64,000 bases of DNA from Eumeta japonica (Eukaryota; Arthropoda; Insecta; Lepidoptera; Psychidae), in assembly GCA_005406025.1 (NCBI GenBank), contig BGZK01001195.1, forward strand, positions 124,001 to 188,000, given 5' to 3'. The notes below the pieces were generated by a model. It was not told where the DNA came from, made no database searches, and saw only the letters and a list, made by a program, of their open reading frames with translations. This document shows positions 11,701 to 27,500 of this stretch, one piece after another (the stretch's first letter is position 1; each line of letters begins with the position of its first letter). The position numbers were made by a program, and so were the translations under genes.

Positions 11701-12469
11701 TATCGGTTTTCATAACTGAAATTCCTATGCTTTTTTTTTTTATAGATATCATAATTTGTTACGACAAGTCTCTAGGTCAATGAAGAATACAACTTTTTTA
11801 CATTCTTTTAATGAAACTGTTTGTGTTAATTGATCAGACAAAACGTTTCGGTAAGAAAACTTATGGAGTGCCATAAATCCGAAACTCGTGTATTGTTATT
11901 GGAGATAAAAGTTTGAAACGACTGCGGTATCGAAGAAAATATATGAAATTGAAGGAGAACATAGTCAATGACCGAACAGCAGAGCATTGGTTTAATCGTT
12001 TTGATAGTAGAGATTTGACGGTGTTAGATCAATTGCGATATGGTCGATCTATATATCGAGACTACAACGGAAGCCATAGAAAACCAACCCAATAACTCAA
12101 ACTATTGGACTCCCTTGGAGCTTCTAAAGACAGCATACATGACCACTTAAAATCATTGGGTAAGACCGATAAAAGTTGCATTGACGTTTGATGTTTTGCA
12201 TGCATTCATGCAAAACATCAGGTAGAAATGTGCAAACAACTCCTTATCCTGCCGCAAGGTGATCGTTTTATCAACTGTGTTATTAACTACGATGGGAAAC
12301 GGATTTATCTAAACGATTAAAAAATGGAAAATCAATGGTTAGAGACAAAGCACAATTACCAGAACCCGTCGTGAAGAGCGATCGATTCTAGCCGAAAGTC
12401 TTGTTTGTTTGGTGGAATTTTGAACGTTTAGTATACTTTTAAATAATTCCATATTGTTGAACTATCACT

Positions 12470-12508
<39 letters not shown>

Positions 12509-15500
12509 ACACGTGACACGAATATACGAGGTTTTGTTACAGAAATATCCAGGTTTAATACACCGATAATGGGTTCTCTTACAACGTGGTAATGCTCTAC
12601 TACGTACTACAAAGGTTATGGGAAATTAAATTGAAAAACTTTGTGGTATTGAACTTCTATCACATTCAGAATTTAGTCAGGATCTTGCACCGTCAGACTA
12701 TTATTTATTTAAATCCATGAAGAAATTTTTTAAGTGGAAAAAATTTGAGTTCAAAAGAGATGTTGAAAATGCAGTGTTGAAATTCCTTTCATCTAAGCCC
12801 AGGGAATGGGTTTACCAAGGTCTCGGAGAGCTTTCTGAAAGTTGGGTTCAGACCATAGATTACGATGAGCTATACTTTTAATACTAAGGTTTTCTTTTTG
12901 TATGATTATTTAATAAACAAAGAAGATATTAAAAACCTACATTAATTTGTGATAGATCTTAACAGTTAATCGACTTTATTGGGGTGTCCAACGTAATATT
13001 TTGAGGAATAGAAATGATTTATTGTTTGGCATACATCACTTGAATAGTTTAAGTTATACTAAAAATGAAAAATTTTGATGAAAATTTGATGAACAAACAA
13101 ATTCGTTTTCGGATTATGTACCAAACATTTAACATCTGTAAGAATTTGCGACATCGGACAGGAATTGAAGGTGGTTTTTCATAAATTTAAACAAAATACC
13201 AGTCTTATTTACCCTCACCTTGCAACATGACGGGCATCCTTCCTTTCCGGCCAGCTAATTATTGGAAACTAAGTATCGAGCAAGAAAAGCAACTTAGATA
13301 TTTTTTATGACTTTTTTACTGCCTGGGTCGTTGGCTGGCAATATTGAATACGGAAACAATGTCATAAAAAAAAATATATTTTCTCAGAACATGTCTTACG
13401 TAACTACTAGTATCTAACCCCCGATCGAGTTCAGTGCCATCGTACATTACACGAAACTCTGCCGCTCTTAATTACCTGCGAATGACGTATTGCGCGATGG
13501 TTTAGCACTCTCCGACCTTTCCTTCTTCTCCCTCGCGTTACTATTTTATGCCATTGCGACGCTTTCATGACTAATTTCGCAGCGGCAGTGTTTCGTGCGT
13601 TATACTGTACGTAACGCTCTATGGTCGCTGGACTGCTTAATCAATGACTCGTAAATATTTTATGGATTATTATAATTCCAAATTGGGCTCCAAACATTAG
13701 TTAGGTTAAGTTAGAACTTTGCTGTACAGAGTAGCTGGTTACCAGCCGTCCCTGGTTATTGCAAGAGCTATAAATAGAATTGATTGTGACTTATACAGCA
13801 ACTCGTCAGCCATTTGAACCTACAACTCGAGTCTTTTAATTCTCCAAGACTGTCTGATAATGGCGTTTAGCAACAGCTCTTGTAAAGGTTTAAATAAAAA
13901 AAATATACTGCAATACATCACTTACTGAATTTTTTTTTTTTTGGTTTCTCGTTTTGCAATTTACGTCAATAACAACTTATTATTTGTAAAGGGAATGGAC
14001 GTCAATATTTAGGTAAGGTATAATTTGCGACAGAGGGTATATTGTGTTACGAGTACCATTTTACTGTAAATATGTATGCATATATTGTGATTGCTTCAAA
14101 TATTTTATGCATCACCAAAATAATGTCGTTTCACAGAAAGATACATTGCACTGTAAACTAGAAGACTAAGAGACAACCCTGATCTGTAAAAGGAATATAT
14201 CGTTAATATTAAAATGTACTTGAATAAACATCTATTTCTGGAGTTGTTAGTAACTTAGTACTAGGGTTGCCAGTTCGCCAAACCTAATATGTAGTCGGAT
14301 AGACCAGCCAGTTTAGCCGGACTATCTGACCAAACTGGCTAGTTTTCCAAAACCTCATTTAAAAAAACATCAGCCTTTTCTATATCTTTGATGCGATTTT
14401 GATAAATGGCCATGAAAGAATCAACAGCCCAAAAATAGCCTTCGTTAAGGTCATTTTAAAAAATTCTCTCAAAGTTCTGGATGCATTATTCTTTTCCTTT
14501 CTCAGGAAATATGACTTTAGAGATTCAAACATTTGTAAAATGTAAAAAGCCTAAAAAAGCCGGATACCGTCTATTTTGGCCGGACACATAATCAAAAAGC
14601 CTAACTATGTCCGGCTTTATCCAGACGCCTGACAACTCTACTTACAACCATAGCAGAAAAATATTTCGACGCCCAGTTTATAATTATAACACAGTAAAAA
14701 TTATGATCTTTATTAATAGATATTAATAAAATAAATCAATAATGTGGGCCCTCACAGTTTTTATGCAAGTTTTATTCTCAAATAACAAAAAAAATTAGAT
14801 AGGATATGAATGGAACACACACAAAAAAACAATGGCCAGTATCGTGGTGACAAATCGAACATTTCATTTAGTCGACGTTGTTGAAAATCTCCATTCTTAT
14901 GGCCGACCCCTCGTGGCTTTCTCCCACCCGCATAATCCCTAATAGACTTCAATAAAAAAAGTCGTGACCCTGCAATAGAGCTATTGTTACCTTGCTGACC
15001 AACGATCAAAATCATTTATCCGTGAATAAGTAAATAAACGCCTAATATACGATACAAAACCACATTCTATTATAGTTATAAATCAAGACTATCAAAGAGT
15101 ATTGTGGGATTAAAATATTAATGAAGATTCTGCATACATTAATCTTTCTATCATAAGGAATGATAAATTAGTAATTAAAAAATTCATAAGTAAGTTAGAA
15201 AAACATTTTGGTGGAATTTCATAGATAGTACGTGTCATTGAATTAAAAAACATTTTTTTTTTTAATTCAATCCGTTTTATTTTAGTTTCAATGGATAATC
15301 ATTAATACTAATATGTAAAATAAACCAGGAAGGTACTCGCTGCTGTGCATTAATTGTTTATGGCTAAACTATTGAATTTATTTGTATGATAATTAGTGTA
15401 GTGAGAACTTGACACTCAACAGTAATAATGTATATATACTAATGACAATAAAAGGACATTTTTCTGCCATCTAAAAAGTATTACGAAAAGGAGTCTGAGA

Positions 15501-18500
15501 TCGACGATATTTACCATAAGATATATCTTTAAGAGATATAAATTGAAATTGTAAATAACTTATTTTTTCAACACCATCTAGTAACATATAGCTGATGATG
15601 GTTGTATATATGTAGACATTTGTAGATATTAAAAGCAAAACCAATGTTAGAATCCAGGGCAGGTAAACGAATTTCAATTTAATATCCACAGGAGGTTAGG
15701 AGCGGGCGGAAAACTAAATTATTGCTATCATTAGAATACCTGCGCGACAACAACAAAACGTCTGCTAGACAAAATTACGTCATATTTGTTACGTCATGTG
15801 GCAAGTGTCCCTTGTAGTACACCCGTTAATTAATCCTATTATTGACGGTTGACCTGCAGTTACCTATTGACCTGGCTTATTCCTTGGGTACTTTAGCACT
15901 TGCCTCTCGGTAAGAACTCCTTTATCTACGTATATATATGTAAGTATATACGCAAGTAAGAATTATTAGGGAATGTTTTTTTTTCATGTAGATTAAAATC
16001 CAAAGAAAGTTTTATAAACCTTTTTTAAATAGGCAAGTTAAAAAAAAAGTAAAGTATATTTCTGAACGAAATGTACTTCATTTCGTCGAAAAACACATCA
16101 TTATGAAAAGTGACGTAACTGTAGATGCTTTGTAAATAAAACTTTTACAAATCTCTCTTATTTTACTGCATTCAATTCACTTGCAGATTGTACCTCCATC
16201 GTTTAAAATAAAATACGCTCTTTTAATAAAAAGTGATTACATACGCGGAAACCTTCACAACAGTTACATCTTCAAAATTTCTAGTTTTGATATTCAAGTT
16301 TCTAAGCGCAATGAGTGAGTTACACTTAGTTTTAAAAATTGACAAGTACATATGGAGAAATATTTAAAGTAACTCATTCGAGCCGTTTTGTCTGGCCATC
16401 TATCGCCGTGGTTAATGTAGTTCCAAAACAGATTTTTTTTATTTATCTCAGTTAATCCTATGAATAAATTTTAATGCTTGAAATTTCATTAATGTGGTAC
16501 AATAGTTTAAAAAAATGTGGGATTTCAAAAATACGATTTGAACGCATCAATTTACGTAGATCATCCTATAATCGTGATATGATACCCTAGGCACTTCTAA
16601 TTGAGCTAGACATTTTATTATTTTACACATAGGTAGAGTTTTATTAGTGTCCTAATTAATCCTAACCTTTTTCCTCTTTCTCATTACCGCTCCTAGCTAC
16701 CATACGTACTTTCTAAACTGCCTACAGCCGGTACCTTAACTATACGAATAAAAAATAGAGCTACGAATGAAAAGTTACTTGTAAAAAGTATTAAAAAAAA
16801 ATAAATAAAAATAGTAATAATTACTTAATTGAACGTGACAATCATGAAAGATATGAATTTAAACGGATCCTTTGAAAACTCTGCAAGGGTGATTGGTGAA
16901 TTTATAAATTCCCATAAAAGTTCCGGACATATCAAAACAATAGAAATTTCAATTACATATTTTTTTTATTAGCCTGGTTTTCAGGTTTGTTGAAAATTTA
17001 TTTTCATGTTTTGAAATGTTAAAAATAAAACTCTTTTCAACTTTATACATATTTTGTTAATAAAATGATATCTTCGTTATTTTGCTAAAGATAACGAAAG
17101 AGATTATTTAGTTTGTTAAAAAAACACGATTCGTACAATTTAGTGTTGATAAAATGGTTATGGTTAAATTTTTATCTAGAACGAACAAACAATTTTTAAT
17201 GTCACGGATACTCCGATAAAAACTAAATATATATTTTTTTAATTTGCAACATTGCCCTGTGTCAAGAAACGTGTTTTTTTTCTATGTTTTTATTTAACTA
17301 AACTATTCTTTTAAAATATGTATATTTAAATATCGTAAGAGCAAGCATACGGAATCCTTTGTATGCGAATCTGACTCGCACTTGGCCACTTCTTAAAGAT
17401 TTCGTTATTAATCTTTCGTTTCGGAGCAAGATTATCTAAAATAACGTTTCCAGTTTATTTGTTACTCGTTGCACTAAAAGAAGATTAAAGTGAAGAACAG
17501 TAATTAATATTCTATTTTTTAGTTCCATTAGAAATAAGCTAAGTAAGTTTTATTTACAAGCGCAATATTTTATTGATGCAATACTCTTTTAAGTTTAATG
17601 CGGGCATATTGTCCTTTCTTATTAAGATTGACAGTCATGCAGTATTCTCATTTGAAACTACAATTAGTTGCCAAAGTATTATGACGAATTTCTGTTTACG
17701 CAAATCTCTACCGGCCGTTCGGGCTGATGGTCACTGGATAAACAACGATTAAGTGTCGTTTGATGATGACAAGAAACTTGATAATTCACGACTATTTGAG
17801 TTCGTACATTAAATTGTTCCATTATAGTGCTATACGTATCGATTCGTGGCAGGCAACCTGTGCGAGTTATCTTCTAAGGGCTAATAAGGTAATCTTTTAA
17901 CTTCAGAGAACGTAAAGAAACGCTTAATCATTACAGTCCCGTAGGATTGCATGACATCGTATATCGGTTTCTCTTATCTCATAACTATCGTTTTCAATTT
18001 TACCAAATATTTTCTCTGCATTCGTTAGATATAAATTTCCATTCTGATAATGTCATATATTACAATAAATTCATATAAAAATTTTTTTGGGTCTTGAGGA
18101 ACCTTATTCAAACTATTGTTTGAATGCATAAAACGTTTGATATACCTAACTTATTTAATTCGTTCACACCTAATTCTATTTGCAGTAGAATATAGTGACC
18201 AGAATTTTCAACAAATTTGTACATTATATAATTTATACATTATGAATAATAAACTATGAATATGTAGAGTAATGAGCGGTGGTGGCCGACTGCTCAACCG
18301 AGTCGCCTCTAAACATAAAGGCACGGAAGTTCAATTATGACCACAGTTCGGGAATAAATTGATCAATGAATTTCCAACTTGATTGAGATTAATCCATTCG
18401 TTTTTTTTTTCCAAAAGAGGTTAAGCTGTCGGTCACGGTTACGGCATCAGCAACGATACTTAATGGCTCCCAACACTTATTGAATGAACATAAAGGATTT

Positions 18501-21500
18501 GAAATCCCGACCACTCAATCTAAAGGCGTACGTATGCAACCCCGTACACATGACAAAAGTGAAGCTCCTTAAATTTAAAAAGTCATATTTTTAATAGTTT
18601 AAATATACTTACGTAATAACTCCTCATAGACATTATCACACTATCACGAGAGACAAACATAAGAAACGTAAATAATCACAAAACGCTATGGTGCATATTA
18701 ATTACACAGCGCATAGTACCTCAGTTCTTCATATATAGCGTCTAAGGCGTACATCTACAACGCGCGCATACGTGAATCTATTTTATTCTATCCCTTTGCT
18801 CCTATATCGTTGCGTATTTGTCGCTCTCATTTGCTCCACTCCGCGGCATCATAGTGTTTAATTGTCTTTCCACTCCCCTATACGTTCCATCTTTCTTCTC
18901 ACTTATGTAACGAAATGTGCTTAAAAATGACGCGTCCTTGAAACTGTCGTCCAATTGTCGATTATCAAAACGCAGCTTAAGAAGTCTCTGTTCAATAAAA
19001 AAAAATTGTGGATGTGTATGCCTCAGTCGTTTGATAATTAGAATATGGCACAAAATACACTAATTAAAAATATTATTTCCCATAATCTAACGCTAAAAGA
19101 TATGAATATATTTCTCTGAATAGTATAAGAACAGGACTTATACGATTTCAAAAAGGAAGGTCGATATTGTACTTCAATATATATGCATATTAAATCTCCG
19201 ACATTATTCATTCTTTAGCTATGGATGGGGTTACATCACGTTACATCGGCAAATATTTTCTCGTTATGGAGGTCACCATGTTTACGAAACTCGCTATGTA
19301 GGCTGTTTCAAAGGCTCTTCAAGCTAAGTAAACAACCGCGGAAATGGCCTCTAACTTCATTGAAATGATATATGTAGTTGTATTATTACTATACATATTC
19401 AAACCATACTTAAAATTAAAGCTTCAAGTGAACGGTTGAAAGAATTACGTTAAAATATGATAAATTTTAACATAATAATGCGTACGATAGTATCAAGTCT
19501 TTTCCTTTTTTTTTTTTTGCCAGACAGTAACCGATATAACGAGAAAGTCTATTAGTAGCAGATGGTAGCGTGTAACTTTCGAATGATGCATTCGATTACG
19601 ATTCGAATGCTTTAGTTATTCAACATAGATAACACATGCATCATAGCCTATATAAACTTTTATTACTACCTAACAATCTTACTTTAGAAGGGACATAATG
19701 ATCTCGCCACTAGACAACACAACGGCTTAAACACCGGAAGAAGGTAAATTGGCCTTTTGAATCATCGTAGCCTTAATTTAATGAATTAAGACTACTTGGA
19801 CTAACTAAAGTCTATAGGGTTGTCAGTTTTCACACATACAATATTTATTTTTCATCATTTGTATGTGTACATGCTTTTAGAGCATTCCCTAAAGCCAATT
19901 TTGGTTACGTACAACCTAACCCGCTAGACCTACCGTTTTTTATCTACATACATTTCTGATCTATAAACAGAAGTAAATGCAAAAGTAATAAAAAAATATT
20001 TTGGACGTAACCTCACGAAATACCTCAAATTCTGTTGGCTTAAAAAAATCAATTAGCGTAATACAAATTCGTACTCAATTATATACTAAGTACGGTAAAA
20101 AATTGTAACGATCTACAATTAGCGGTGTTTGCAATCAATTATGACAAGATGGCCTTTAAGAAAAGCCCTTTTTGTTTCTCAAAGGCCGGCAATGCAGCAG
20201 TGACTTCCTTGGCGTTGCAAGGGTCCATGGTTGGCAGTGATCATCTACTCTCTTCCCCTTAAAAATCCTATTAAAAAATGCTATGTGATTATGTGAGTTA
20301 TTATAGTAAAACTATTGTATAGGATGTTACTTTATTCGTTCTTAAATTTCGTGCTAAATTACTAAAAATGTAACGAAGATTCATGGAAGACACGCCACAC
20401 ATGTTGGCGCGCTCACTCAGCACATCGCCGAACATATTGGCAAATGTATCGCCAAGCGTGGAGATAGCACCGACTGTTCGTATTGTTAAAGTAAATAATA
20501 CACCGTGATTAATGAAACTTTTACAATACGAACCACTTTCTGCATCGTGACTGAACTTTCTAAGAACTTTAGCGAAAGTAGTTCATGTCCTAAGTAATAA
20601 AAGTAGGGCTTTTTATAATAAAAATTGGAAAGCTTACATTATAGGCCGTTTAATAATCATGAAGATTTACCACTTATTGAATATACATCATAAAGATAAT
20701 TTATAAAGGGATGGACATCCCTACACTTATTGCCTTAATTGAAACTACATTCATTGGTGGACATTAAGCAACTCCTATGTCTTGACGACCTTATAACTTT
20801 AGGGAGTTAAATAGAATTATTACATATAATCATATTTTGATATAATATATAAATCCGTAATTCAGTAAGTAATAATTGGGCAATCTTTACTACAAAAAGA
20901 TATTGTATACATGGCGATAATTTTTAAAATATAAGAAACGTTTTAACACAAAATAACATTATCGAATTTAATCAAATGTAGGCCAATTCGAAATTTATTT
21001 CGTATATCCATGTAGACGCAATAGGAATATTTCGTCAGAGTTGTTGGTATATAAATATTATATGGCAGCCTTGGCTGTTCTCCGGCGTTATTTAATGGAA
21101 ATAGGTAAATATAAACGTGTACAGTGGGCCGTCATTTAACTAAAATTGTACATAAATTGCATGAAAAAAAAATAAAGCCACAAAAAATAGAAATTTAGGT
21201 GAAATATATTCGACTGGATAACTAATTATTGTATAATTTTTCTACCCAAATTAATGCCCATTTGTCAAATGAACAATTATCTTCAAAATTATCGATGATC
21301 TATAACATTCATAATTATATTAAAAATAGGGCATGCCTTATAATATTTCATAAGTCATTATTTGCTTAGGAAATTCAGTGGATTGCCTAATTATTTTCAA
21401 TTTCAATAATTACTTCGATGATACTTTTAATATCTGGGCAATAGAAGTTTGCTCGGAATCAAGTTTACCATGGGAATATGATAACTTCCCTCGTGAAAAA

Positions 21501-24500
21501 TATTTAGGTATTTAATATACATACACTATATTATACCTAAAATTTACCTGTTACCTAGTCTCATGTTAATAATGTCATGTAGTGCCTACCGGATACCTTG
21601 GCACTATCTTCAATAGCATACGAGGGCTGCTATTTAGGTGTCCGGAATATCAAAAAGAAACAAACATCTACCATTTAATATAGTTTAATTGCTTTTCAAA
21701 ATATTCGCCATGATGATCGATGCACTTCTGCATGCGCTGAAATTAAATTTTATAGCACTTTTCCCTTTTTGATTGAGGTACCTCCAAAACGTGCATTTTG
21801 AATGCATCAAGGGCCTCTTCGCGGCTCGAAAAACGTTGACCACGTAATTTATTCTTCACACTTGGGAATAAACAGAAATCTTTGGATGCCAAATCGAGGC
21901 TGTACGGCAAATAACCTGTCAATTCAATCTTTCGACCTTCCAAAAACCGAGTCGTTTCGGCCGACGTGTGGCAGCTAACATTGTCACGATGAAGACTGAT
22001 TCTGTGTTGTTGGTTGTTCTTTCTTATTTCTTCAAAGATTTATGGCAAACAAATGGTCGTATACCATTTCGAATTAATTGTTTTACGATTCTCTAGTGGC
22101 ACTGTAACCACATGATCATTTATATCCAAAAAAAAACAGGCAACCATTTGCCTCAAAGTGCTTTTGGCACGAATCACTTTTGTTACGTTCAGCTCATTTT
22201 GGAACACCCACACCGTTGACTGTTGGTTAGTTTCGGGATCGTACGCATAGACCAGTGTAAATAATATAAACAGCTTTTAACGCACTGTGATTGTATTTTT
22301 TTATCATTTTTTTTATACCAATCGACACGAGCCTGTTTTTTATCAATGCTCAAGTTGTGCGGAATCCAAAGCGAACAATTTTTTTACAGCCAACTTTTCG
22401 TGTAATATCTAATATATGCTCGTCATACTTATACCCAGGCACACCTTTATCTCGCGATATGTAACATGAAGAATCTTGCATATTCATTCCCAAAACAGCA
22501 TCGATATTTTATGGTCCAACAGCCGATTTAGGGCGACCTTCTTTAAATTCGTCCATGAGCATAGACCGCCCACGATTGAACTCATTAAACCAGCGGTTTT
22601 CGATGGTGCTTCATCCCTAAAAATCAAAGTGAGTTAAGCGATGCACTGTTTTTGAGCTAGCCTACATCAAAAATCGTAATAAATCATCGCACGAAAATTT
22701 TCACTGGTTAAATACATGGTGACAAAGATAGGCAATTTTCAAAACGACGCCTCAATGGTAAGACAACTGACAGTTACATAAAACAAACTGTGCTCTACAG
22801 CTAAAGAGTTCCATTTTTAAATGTTGTAACTACTTTTAAATGTTGTTCTGTATGTGGCCAGTTCCATAAATAGCAGCCATCGTATCAATAATGCAATTAC
22901 CTTAATTTTGTACGAGATGGCGCTGTAAAGCAACGCTTAGAAAACTATTTTTTAATCGTATTTCTCCAGATAAGACAGCTATAGATAAATTAAAAATAAA
23001 AGTTTTGATGGCATAAATTTTCAACGAAATCCTGAGAACGGTTGCCGAAACATCAATGTAAATCAATAACACCTATTTATATTACTCAATTAAAGTCTGA
23101 AGATATAATTTTGTTGTTCAGACAAAAAGAAACGGGTACGAAACGAAAATTATTTGGTACCTATAATGAAATTCATTCGAATATACTTAATTTCATATAA
23201 ATAAATGTGTTTCCACGGATGAGGGCCCCAAAAATTTAGTTTCAAACCAATAATTATATATGTTTTGTACTATCAAATATTATTGTATTTATAAATTTGG
23301 AGTATTCTCTGATAAAATAATGCCTTCCCGTGGTCAATAACTATTATATAAACAAACACTTGAACAAATCGTCTAAATAGCAATTAAGTTATAAACGAAA
23401 CGTAGCCTGAAATACAGTCATTGATGAAATTGATTATTATTTTAAATTCTCTTATTAGTTACTTCATTGTATATTTTTAAACATTTTGCTACGGAGGTGA
23501 CTGTAGATGATGGCAAACGATTGCATCACGTGGCCAAAACAGGTTTAGGGCCGCGTGACGCGGTAGATGCCGACACATCGCCGGTGACCTCATTGTTTTC
23601 GGTGTCGATTTACACCTACCCGTTAGATGTTTTTTGAAATACGCACTCCGGTGTGCGTGCGGAGCTGTTTACCCAACATTAACCGAGGCATACTAAATTA
23701 GTAGGGTCAAGTATGGTATTGCAATGCGTGGTACAGGGTTACGCAGGAATTCGTAACAAATTTAATCAATAATAAAATTGTTTAACATTATTATTGTTAA
23801 CTCTGAATGCAGACCTACTGATTCCAGGCACCGGGTATTTAATTCTGTCCTTCTTTAACCGAATTATGTGCTGATACATAATTATAGTTAGGTATCAGTT
23901 ACATTTTTATTGGACACGAAAAAATTGCCCCCAACAATATTCTAACCACCATCAGATACGACATATCCTTAAACATAAAATAGACATAAAATAGTCACTT
24001 GCGGCGAAAGTGCTCATTTCGGATAAATATGAAATTCTCTTCTATCGCCTTTACTTGTATTACCAACATCCTTGAGAAAACCCTAGACGAAACCTTTTGA
24101 GATTAAATACTACAAAAATCTCAAATGAAGATAATGTTCTTGTTAATATGTTTCTTTAAAAATTTTTTATGAAAATAATTATCATCAAACAAACTAATTA
24201 AAATTCTAATATTATTTCAATACTTGTTTTTTATATACGAAGTACAAAAAACTGGCCAAGAGCATGTCGAACCATGCTCATTATAGGGTTCCAAAGCCAT
24301 TATTACAAAGAAATGTACTATAGATAAAAAAAGTATGTTATTGCACTTTTTCCATGTTTCCGCACAGAGTAATTGTAAGCACTTTAGTCGCCTATAACTA
24401 GAAAAACAAGTAGATGTGTTGACTATTACTATTAAACTAAAGTGTATCAGCAAAAGAGCCCAGTTTTTTAGCAATAACCCATAAACGAGATATTCGACCA

Positions 24501-27500
24501 TTTTCAAATTAATTTTCATTAGAAGTATTTATTAATCCTAACCTTCATTATTTTTTTCTTGTTATTTGATCATACGATTTAGAAAATAAAGGAGGGAGGA
24601 CAATTTCTGTTATTTTCGGAGCGATTATTTCCGAAATTATGTACATAATCAGAAAAATTGATTAGAAACCGAAACCAACAGAAAAATTGATTGAATTGAA
24701 GTGTTTTTAAAATAACTGTCGAAAAATGTACCACACAGTGATGTTTGCTGAAAAAATTTCAGCTTCTGTTACATGTATGGAGTGCGTCCACTAGAAATAT
24801 TTATCTTTGTTATTTAATTATCAAACTAAGTAACAGCTTATATAAGACACCTACACTATTAATCTCCTCATTATACGTCTTGTGATTTTGAATAAAATAC
24901 CTGTAACATACGGACGGACGAACGGATATGAAGATAAAACTATAGGGTTCCATTTTGCCCATTTTGGCTCGGAACCCTAAAAAGGGCAAAACATCAGATA
25001 AACGAGGTGAATTGCTTTAGTGACATTGCATGTCGTTTTTTATTGTTATTGCTAATAAGACACTTGAGCATAGCATTACGAACGCTACGACAAAGCAAGT
25101 GACTCACTACCGACACAGGTAACGCAGCCTTGAAAATGTCGTGTTGCGTAAATACAGTAATAATGCTGTTTATCAAAACAAATCATTATAATAGGCGTTT
25201 GTGCAAATTTATACCTCTAAGTCATCTCTAAAAATAGACATCATGTTCGAGTCAAAGACTAAAACTGATATGAAAAAAGTAAATAAATTTATATAAAAAA
25301 AATACGAGTTGAACTCGCGTCATACGATGAATGTGTTATCTGCCATGTATTTTTTTTTTAATTTCGTCCGAATTTGTATGTGGTGACTAAAACAATTCAA
25401 TTGTAAGTTTTCACACACAATAATGGGAGATTTACTGTGTTATTATAACGCCATAAAAATCTTATATACTTTCCTGTATTGTATAAGTAAAGAGCTATTT
25501 TAGGTTTGGTAGTTTCGAAGATAGAGGGAAATGGTCAATATTCATCTGTTTTCTTAAATAAAACTTTTTTTTAAATATAAAAAGCATATCTGATCCTCTC
25601 ACAAGCTCTTTTATTTGATATGTCACACGGTACAATTCGAAAAAAAAATAGTCACTTTTGGTAGGTAATTTAAATGCATTTTTTTTTAAATTTATTAATT
25701 TACATTACTTGTGCGCCTTTGGGTCACAAAAATTCATGTGTGCCAACTTTTCGACCTAACCGGTTCAGTAGATTCAGAGCAAATTGTCCATGACAGACGA
25801 AATGACAAACATACGAGTGGATCGTATAAGGATTTCATTTTTCTTATTCGAACGCAATGAACCTCATATTATGAAACATAAAAAGTTATAAACAAGCAAA
25901 TACATTTACAAGTAATCTACGACTATAATTAACTAGTGACTATTTCGACAGAGGTCACTATAATTTATAAGTGTTTTTATTATTGATTGAAAATTATTAA
26001 AAATCATGACATCATTCTTCTGTGAACGATTGTCAACCACCTAATGCGTTATAACATTTTTATTCCGTACTTGTTGGTTTAACATACATTTAAATTTATA
26101 TTTCTTTAAATTACAGGAATATATTAAGACTTTCCGTAAAAGAATCATTCAAATTTAATATTCTAATGAATTACTGTATTATCGAATTCATATTTTTTCT
26201 CAATTTAATGTTTGGTATTGTATTTTGTACGAAGACTTTATCACATGTTAGTTTAACGTATTCCAAAAAGAAACGCTATCGGAAGTTGATAAGAAACGTG
26301 TTAGTAAGTTTCAAAACTTTGCTTGTTCTTGTATGACGTAATAACCCATAGAAATATTTTATTTAGTTTCCACTCATTAACAATTTCAGTAATTTGTTCT
26401 TGTTGAAACGACGTTCCAATCCAACCTACTTATCAGTAAACGGATCTACTTACCGATCGTCAAACTCCTGCTTAGCACCTGATTATCCAACCTGTTGGTT
26501 AACGGACTACGCAATAAAAATTGAAAATTCGTTTTTATTGCAATGTTCTTGCCTTTTATACTTCGATACTAACGTATTTGAGAACGACTCGTCCCGAAAC
26601 AGGTTCCCGACATTGTTTGGCTTTCGAAGTCGAGCCGTTTTCTGCGTCGGTATGCATATCGAAAAAATGTAGTAGCGTCGGTCGACCGCGTATTGAATAC
26701 GTTTAGCGAAGACGTTGCCGCGATGAATATATAACTTGTGTATAATATACATACCGGACCCCATTCGAAACCGGGCCAACCATCGTACGTACCTTAGGCT
26801 GCGAGGCCCTCGATCCGAAATGTAAGGTTTGGAGGAGAACACGCTTTAATGGTGACGTTGTTAAAATCCTGATGCTACAATTTACATAATTATATGTCCT
26901 TATAATTGCTGTCGCTGTCGGATAAATCGTAATATCCATGATGGCTCAGAGCGTGTTAGAAACTTTCCATATATTTGAAGATTGTGATGAAGCATCTCCG
27001 ACACGCAGGTTTTAACGCGACGTTTTCCTTGTAGCCGCGGAACAATACATCGCGACGCTTGGAGGGAACCATGCAATAATTAAACTTCATCAGGCCTTCC
27101 AATAAAAACGTATACAACACCGTACATTTTGGAAAATTGTTTCGTTACTGTTCTGCGTATGAGTCAAAAAACATACAATGATACGGGCAATCGAGGTGCA
27201 AACTCACGTCACTTTTCGTCGCATACGGCTTTGGTGACCGAGTAAAGGTTTAAAGAACTGTCACTTCCAGAGTCAGTTAGGTGTCCCTCAGAGCATGTTA
27301 ACGACATTTATCTTCAAATAGATAATATTCGACATTTAACTTCAGTGACGACCCCTTATCTTTGATTTGACACTTAGTGTTAAAATTTTGTTACATTTGA
27401 TTTTTAAATTATTATAATTATTATTATATAGAAATATCTTTTAATTCTGTTGAAGATTTTCAGAACTATATCGATTTTCTTGAGTATCTTCAAGGCGAAT

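Larger units (their letters stand above)
11862..12881 (+). pseudogene. Mariner transposase relic (D,D34D type)
   Basis: Begins MECHKSETRVLLLEIK, then a helix-turn-helix part (NDRTAEHWFNRFDSRD) and HLKSLGKTDKSC. It continues with MCKQLL, DRFINCVINYDGK, a PVVKSDRF-like block and KVLFVWWNFE. After the AT run it reads EVLLQKYPGLIHR, QDLAPSDYYLFKSMKK, KPREWVYQGLGE and TIDYDELYF, ending at TAA. Each block is in a different frame, so it is dead. The catalytic-region asparagine/aspartate motifs are degraded (NALLRTTK where DNARPH is usual). The subfamily differs from the mariner copies at 21.6 and 59.6 kb. Terminal repeats were not located with confidence. Confidence 0.8.
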
